Origin: Streptomyces nojiriensis
GTDB taxonomy: Bacteria; Actinomycetota; Actinomycetes; Streptomycetales; Streptomycetaceae
Direction: 5' to 3'
Assembly: GCF_017639205.1 (NCBI RefSeq)
Contig: NZ_CP071139.1
Span: forward strand, 2,046,001 to 2,110,000
DNA: 64,000 nucleotides
The notes under the pieces were generated by a model. The model worked only from the letters and a program-made list of their open reading frames with translations. It made no database searches and was not told where the DNA came from. A program made the position numbers and the translations under genes. Positions 58,552 to 64,000 of the stretch are shown one piece after another; position 1 is the stretch's first letter, and each line of letters starts with the position of its first letter.

Positions 58552-60084
58552 TCAGCGCACGACGGGCAGCGAGGCGGTCACCTCCTCCGGCAGCCCCACC
58601 GGCCAGGTGTGGACCGGATCGCCCTTGTGCATCAGCTCGCTGTACCTGCGGGTCGTCGCGGCCAGCGCCTCGTCCCGCTCCAGTCCGGCGGCGAGCGCCC
58701 GGTGGTAGGTGTCCACCTGCCAGGTCGCCCCGTTCACCCGGCGCCGGCAGCGCTCCTCGATGATGCCGAGGTAGTTGTCCCGGTCGGCGGGCTCGATCCC
58801 CCAGGCGTCCAGCCCCGCCGCCGCCATCGGCAGCAGCTCGTCCAGGACCAGCCGTACGGCGGGCACGCTCGCCAGCCCCCCGGCCCGGCCGCGGCGCGGC
58901 CACCGCAGCCGCGCGTCGATCCCGTACCGGCAGGCCGCGTCGAAGTTCGCCTCCGCCTCGGCGAAGGGCAGCCGGGTCCACACCGGACGCGGCTCGTCCG
59001 CGAGGGTGCGTACGAGCCCGTAGTAGAAGGCGGCGTTGGCGACGACATCGGCGACCGTCGGCCCGGCCGGCAGCACCCGGTTCTCCACCCGCAGGTGCGG
59101 CACCCCGTCGGCGACCCCGTACACGGGCCGGTTCCACCGGTAGACGGTGCCGTTGTGCAGGACCAGCTCCTGCAGCCCCGGTACCCCGCCCTCGGTGAGC
59201 ACCCGCAGGGGCTCCTCCTCGTCGCATATCGGCAGCAGGGAGGGGAAGTAGCGGACGTTCTCGGCGAAGAGCTCGTACGCCGAGTCCACCCACCGCTCCC
59301 CGAACCAGGTGCGCGGCCGCACGCCCTGCGCCTGGAGCTCCGGCGGCCGGGTGTCGGTGGCCTGCGTGAACAGCGGCGGCCGCGACTCCCGCCACAGCTC
59401 GCGCCCGAACAGGAAGGGCGAGTTGGCGCCGACGGCTATCTGCGCCGCGGCCACCGCCTGCGCCGCGTTCCACACCGCCGAGAACCGGGCCGGGGTCACC
59501 TGCAGGTGCAGTTGCACGGAGGTGCAGGCGGCCTCCGGCACGATCGACCCGGAGGTCCAGATCAGCCGTTCGACCCCGTCGATGTCGAGTGTGAAGTCCT
59601 CCCCGCGCATCATCAGGATCTGCTCGTTGAGCAGCGAGTAGCGGTCCACCGCCGACAGGTTCGCGGCGACCAGGTCCGCGCGGGAGATCGTCGGCAGAAT
59701 ACCGATCATCACCACGCCGGCGTCGATCTCCGCGGCCTGCCGGTGGGCATAGCCCAGCCCCGCGCTGAGTTCCTCGGCGAGCCGGTCGAATACCCGGCCG
59801 CCGAGTCGGTGCGGAAGGACGTTCACCTCCAGATTGAACATTCCCAGTTCGGTCTGGAAATCGGGGCTCGCAATCCGCTCCAGCACCTGTGCATTCACCA
59901 TTCTCGGCAACCCGTCGGCGCCCGCGAGATTCAGCTCGATCTCCAGTCCCATCATGTTCTTCGGGCGATCGAACCTCTTCTCCGCCAGGAGCCGCTCCAG
60001 TCCCTCCAGACACTCGTGGAGCTTCCTTCGATACCGCTGCCGATCGGACAGGTCGAATCCGCCCGCCACGACCTTCTCCCCCAT
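58552..60084 (-). CDS. Glutamate-cysteine ligase family 2 protein
   Basis: 510-aa ATP-dependent carboxylate-amine ligase of the GCS2 family. NMMGLEIELNLAGADGLPR (Mg/ATP Glu residues), GMFNLEVNVLPHRLGG, IGILPTISRADL and TSVQLHLQVTPARF match the family. Streptomyces make mycothiol and ergothioneine, so this may form a gamma-glutamyl compound other than glutathione. ATG 60084 (MGEKVV) is preceded by GGAGGG; the longer open frame upstream is unlikely to be coding. Region 59820-60060 is visibly less GC-rich. Confidence 0.85.
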   Translation of the reverse strand: MGEKVVAGGFDLSDRQRYRRKLHECLEGLERLLAEKRFDRPKNMMGLEIELNLAGADGLPRMVNAQVLERIASPDFQTELGMFNLEVNVLPHRLGGRVFDRLAEELSAGLGYAHRQAAEIDAGVVMIGILPTISRADLVAANLSAVDRYSLLNEQILMMRGEDFTLDIDGVERLIWTSGSIVPEAACTSVQLHLQVTPARFSAVWNAAQAVAAAQIAVGANSPFLFGRELWRESRPPLFTQATDTRPPELQAQGVRPRTWFGERWVDSAYELFAENVRYFPSLLPICDEEEPLRVLTEGGVPGLQELVLHNGTVYRWNRPVYGVADGVPHLRVENRVLPAGPTVADVVANAAFYYGLVRTLADEPRPVWTRLPFAEAEANFDAACRYGIDARLRWPRRGRAGGLASVPAVRLVLDELLPMAAAGLDAWGIEPADRDNYLGIIEERCRRRVNGATWQVDTYHRALAAGLERDEALAATTRRYSELMHKGDPVHTWPVGLPEEVTASLPVVR

Positions 60085-60571
60085 CGAAGCGTCCCTCCTC
60101 GAGTGGGCCTGGCCCGGTACACCCAGGCGCGCGTTACGGTCGATGATGCCCCGGCAGCGTGATCCATAACGCGCGGGGGGCGTGCGTGACGAGGAGCGCG
60201 CGCCGGTTTGGCCGAAGGGCGCTTCGGCACATTCACCTGGCAAGTCGCGGTATGCAAATTCCGCTTCGACTTTGCCTGGTTGGGATAACCGAAGCTTTCC
60301 AGCCGAGCCCCCGTCCGGTAACCTCCGAGGTCAGCGCGACATGTTCGCGTGCATCGGGCATGAATGCCACGTCAGCGGGTCCGGTAAGCGCCTTGCCGGC
60401 AATAGCCGGGACAGCTAGCCGAAACACTGCGTGAACACATGTCGTATAAACTCCGCAAACGAGGCAGAGAGTTGGCGCGCGGCCATTGCCCCTCGGCCCC
60501 CCTCTGGCCCCAGAATGCGAGTCCGCACCTGCCCCCGTTCCACCGGTCTCCCAAGTGAGAGGCGACCCACC
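60085..60571. other. 487-bp lower-GC intergenic region
   Basis: No convincing gene. It separates divergent genes and is visibly AT-richer than the rest of the window between about 60230 and 60480 (for example GTCGTATAAACTCCGCAAACG at about 60440). Short dyads GGTAACCTCC and GCCGGCAATAGCCGGG occur. Could hold a small RNA, riboswitch or regulator sites; none was recognised. Confidence 0.4.
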
Positions 60572-61192
60572 ATGCCGCTGCATGTCCCTCCGGCCCCCGC
60601 GCCCGCCCTGCGCAGCGTCCTCGCGGCACTCGGTTCCCCCACCGCCGTCCACGAGGCGCACACCCCGGCCCTGCGCGCGATCCAGGGGCCGCTGACCGCC
60701 GAACTCCCGCTTCCGGTCCACGTTCTCGACCGGCTGGGCCTGTCCAACCTCGCGGCCGGCGGCAGGCCGCCGCGTACCCGGCTCACGGGCTGGCGGTTCC
60801 TGATCCGCAGCGGGGACCGCTACGTCGCGGCGGCCGACACCCGGCTGACTCCCGACGGCTGGGTCTTCTCCCATTTCTTCGAGGGCCCCTATGTCGCGGC
60901 CACCGAACGCGCCCTGCGCCAGGCGGAATCCCTCACCACCGGCTACCAGCCGCGGCTGCTTTCCGTTCCGGAGCTCTACATGCTGACCCTGTGGCTGCAC
61001 GGGGCGGTGGGCGCGGACGCCGCCGCCGGGCTGCCGGCCGGCGAGGACCTGCTGGTGCCCCTCGCCCCGGCCCCGCCCGGCATCGCCCCGTACCGGCCGC
61101 ATCCGGTCTCCGAGCTGCTGCCCGTACTGACCCGTCGACTGACCCCGTTGCCGGCGGCGGCGCCCCCCACGCTGGCCGCGCCCGCCGCCTGA
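60572..61192 (+). CDS. Conserved hypothetical protein
   Basis: 206-aa soluble protein. Pro/Ala-rich N-terminus, then AALGSPTAVHEAHTPALRAI, TGWRFLIRSGDRYVAAADTR, GWVFSHFFEGPYVAATERAL and VPELYMLTLWLHG, which look like a well-packed alpha/beta domain. GAGAGG lies about 9 bp before ATG 60572. No family recognised. It is separated from the upstream ligase by the 487-bp low-GC spacer. Confidence 0.7.
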   Translation: MPLHVPPAPAPALRSVLAALGSPTAVHEAHTPALRAIQGPLTAELPLPVHVLDRLGLSNLAAGGRPPRTRLTGWRFLIRSGDRYVAAADTRLTPDGWVFSHFFEGPYVAATERALRQAESLTTGYQPRLLSVPELYMLTLWLHGAVGADAAAGLPAGEDLLVPLAPAPPGIAPYRPHPVSELLPVLTRRLTPLPAAAPPTLAAPAA

Positions 61193-61355
61193 CCCGAATC
61201 ACCCATCCGGCCTAGTCCGCCCGGGCCACTTGTGAACCATCCGAAATGACAGGGGAGTTGGCCTGAACCGCCCGCACGAGTGATGCGTCATCAATCTGTG
61301 AGGACGGCTGCCGGGAAATACCTGCGAAGCGGCTGTCATGGAGGAAGACTGATGA

Positions 61356-61384
61356 CACGCTCCCCGCGGGTGCGGGGATGACCC
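61356..61384. repeat. Solitary type I-E CRISPR-like repeat unit
   Basis: 29 bp centred on TCCCCGC-GGGT-GCGGGGA and followed by TGACCC closely match the pattern of type I-E repeats in actinomycetes (CTCCCCGC...GCGGGGATG). No second copy lies one repeat-spacer unit (about 61 bp) away on either side, and no cas genes are present. It may be a relic, or simply a hairpin ahead of the DUF5999 gene. Confidence 0.4.
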
Positions 61385-61453
61385 AGGGGGACGGCCATGA
61401 ATCACGCATCGAGCCGTAGCACGCAGACCACACCGCAGCGAAAGAACGCATCC

Positions 61454-61642
61454 ATGTGCCAGCACCAGCCAGCCTGCCCGTCAGCCGAATCCGCCGACCG
61501 GGAGGCCGCGCGCCCGGTGGCCAACCACCCGGAGCAGGGCTGGAGCCTGCTGTGCAATGGCGTCCTGCTCTTCGAGGACACCGGTGAACTGCTGCCGGAC
61601 GGCCAGATCATCGCCCCGCACCGCCCGCTCGCGGCGGCCTGA
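61454..61642 (+). CDS. DUF5999 family small protein
   Basis: 62-aa Streptomyces protein starting MCQHQPACPSAESADREAA and ending LLPDGQIIAPHRPLAAA; the middle HPEQGWSLLCNGVLLFEDTG is the most characteristic part. Three Cys and two His could bind zinc. ATG 61454 matches the family start as I recall it; ATG 61397, with a strong AGGGGGAC site, would add 19 residues. Function unknown, widespread in streptomycetes. Confidence 0.8.
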   Translation: MCQHQPACPSAESADREAARPVANHPEQGWSLLCNGVLLFEDTGELLPDGQIIAPHRPLAAA

Positions 61643-61687
61643 CCGGCCCGGGCGATCGAGCTGTCCGGCCGGCCGTAGCGAACGGCG

Positions 61688-61730
61688 AAGGGGCCGGTCC
61701 GGGAGAGAGACTCTCCCGGACCGGCCCCTT
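61688..61730. terminator. Bidirectional hairpin terminator
   Basis: Perfect 19-bp stem 61688-61706/61712-61730, 5-nt loop, between DUF5999 (+) and gcvP (-). Confidence 0.9.
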
Positions 61731-61736
61731 GTTCAT

Positions 61737-61768
61737 GTCGTACGACCGTCATACGGCGGTCGTACGAC
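61737..61768. terminator. Second hairpin downstream of gcvP
   Basis: GTCGTACGACCG (61737-61748) pairs perfectly with 61757-61768 around an 8-nt loop, 10 bp beyond the gcvP stop. Confidence 0.65.
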
Positions 61769-61778
61769 CCCGTTCACC

Positions 61779-64000
<2,222 letters not shown>

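Noticed and set aside
61286..61450. A full CRISPR array around the I-E-like repeat
   Set aside because: Positions one repeat-spacer length up- and downstream of 61356-61384 show no second repeat.

Overview
The window is about 72% GC with strong G/C bias at third codon positions, frequent GTG/TTG starts and many short TANNNT-to-start spacings typical of leaderless genes. These traits, plus a tuf3-type second elongation factor Tu, a DUF5999 protein and several actinomycete-only small proteins, point to a Streptomyces (or very close) chromosome. From memory, the order sbcC/sbcD - tuf3 - uppP - ung - gcvP resembles a core stretch of the Streptomyces coelicolor chromosome. That is recollection, not a search. 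No rRNA, tRNA, prophage, insertion sequence, biosynthetic cluster or cas genes were seen, so this looks like ordinary core/sub-core chromosome with small accessory islands.

Layout. 1-2.8 kb: end of a NarL/DesK-type sensor kinase, its LuxR-type regulator, and a ROK repressor. 2.8-10.2 kb: GntR/UTRA regulator divergent from an alpha/beta hydrolase, a Tat-exported PhoD phosphatase, a membrane-ACT-GNAT fusion and a DUF885 peptidase-like protein. 10.3-17.6 kb: rhodanese and Lrp regulator, the SbcD-SbcC nuclease operon, a YigZ-family protein, a zinc-ribbon protein and a CoA-binding protein. 17.6-21.5 kb: XRE-cupin regulator divergent from an EamA exporter, two left-handed beta-helix proteins (acetyltransferase, gamma-carbonic anhydrase) and DedA. 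21.5-29.1 kb: GH3 beta-glucosidase lipoprotein, hotdog thioesterase, proline-rich single-pass protein, MFS exporter, spermidine-synthase-like protein and patatin. 29.1-36.3 kb: tuf3, AlkD-like protein, VTT membrane protein, uppP, a 58-aa protein, an NTF2 protein, apolipoprotein N-acyltransferase and a Gfo/Idh/MocA oxidoreductase. 36.4-40.7 kb: DinB/DUF664 protein, lipoprotein, helical protein, ung and an orphan peptide-binding lipoprotein. 40.8-44.9 kb: two SDR reductases and a three-gene unit (triad-less isochorismatase homologue, HipA-like kinase, DUF3037), then a PNPOx-fold protein. 44.9-51.8 kb: LysR/EamA pair, MocR/PNPOx pair, two tandem EamA exporters with a short proline-ending leader ORF between them, and an SRPBCC protein. 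51.8-56.7 kb: His-rich PadR regulator with a multi-site operator, an exported NTF2-like protein, a two-component system and PhzF. 56.7-64 kb: two membrane proteins, a glutamate-cysteine ligase family enzyme, an unknown protein, DUF5999, and the C-terminal part of gcvP running off the window.

Themes. Regulators mostly sit divergently beside one transporter or enzyme (GntR, Lrp, XRE, LysR, MocR, PadR). Convergent genes are separated by long perfect hairpins or overlap directly (77 bp at lnt/Gfo, 35 bp at NTF2/kinase). The strongest candidates for something undescribed are the pseudo-isochorismatase/HipA-like/DUF3037 operon, the short leader ORF with hairpins before an EamA exporter, the five-half-site PadR operator, a solitary type I-E-like CRISPR repeat unit at 61.36 kb, and a small ORF plus hairpin ahead of tuf3.
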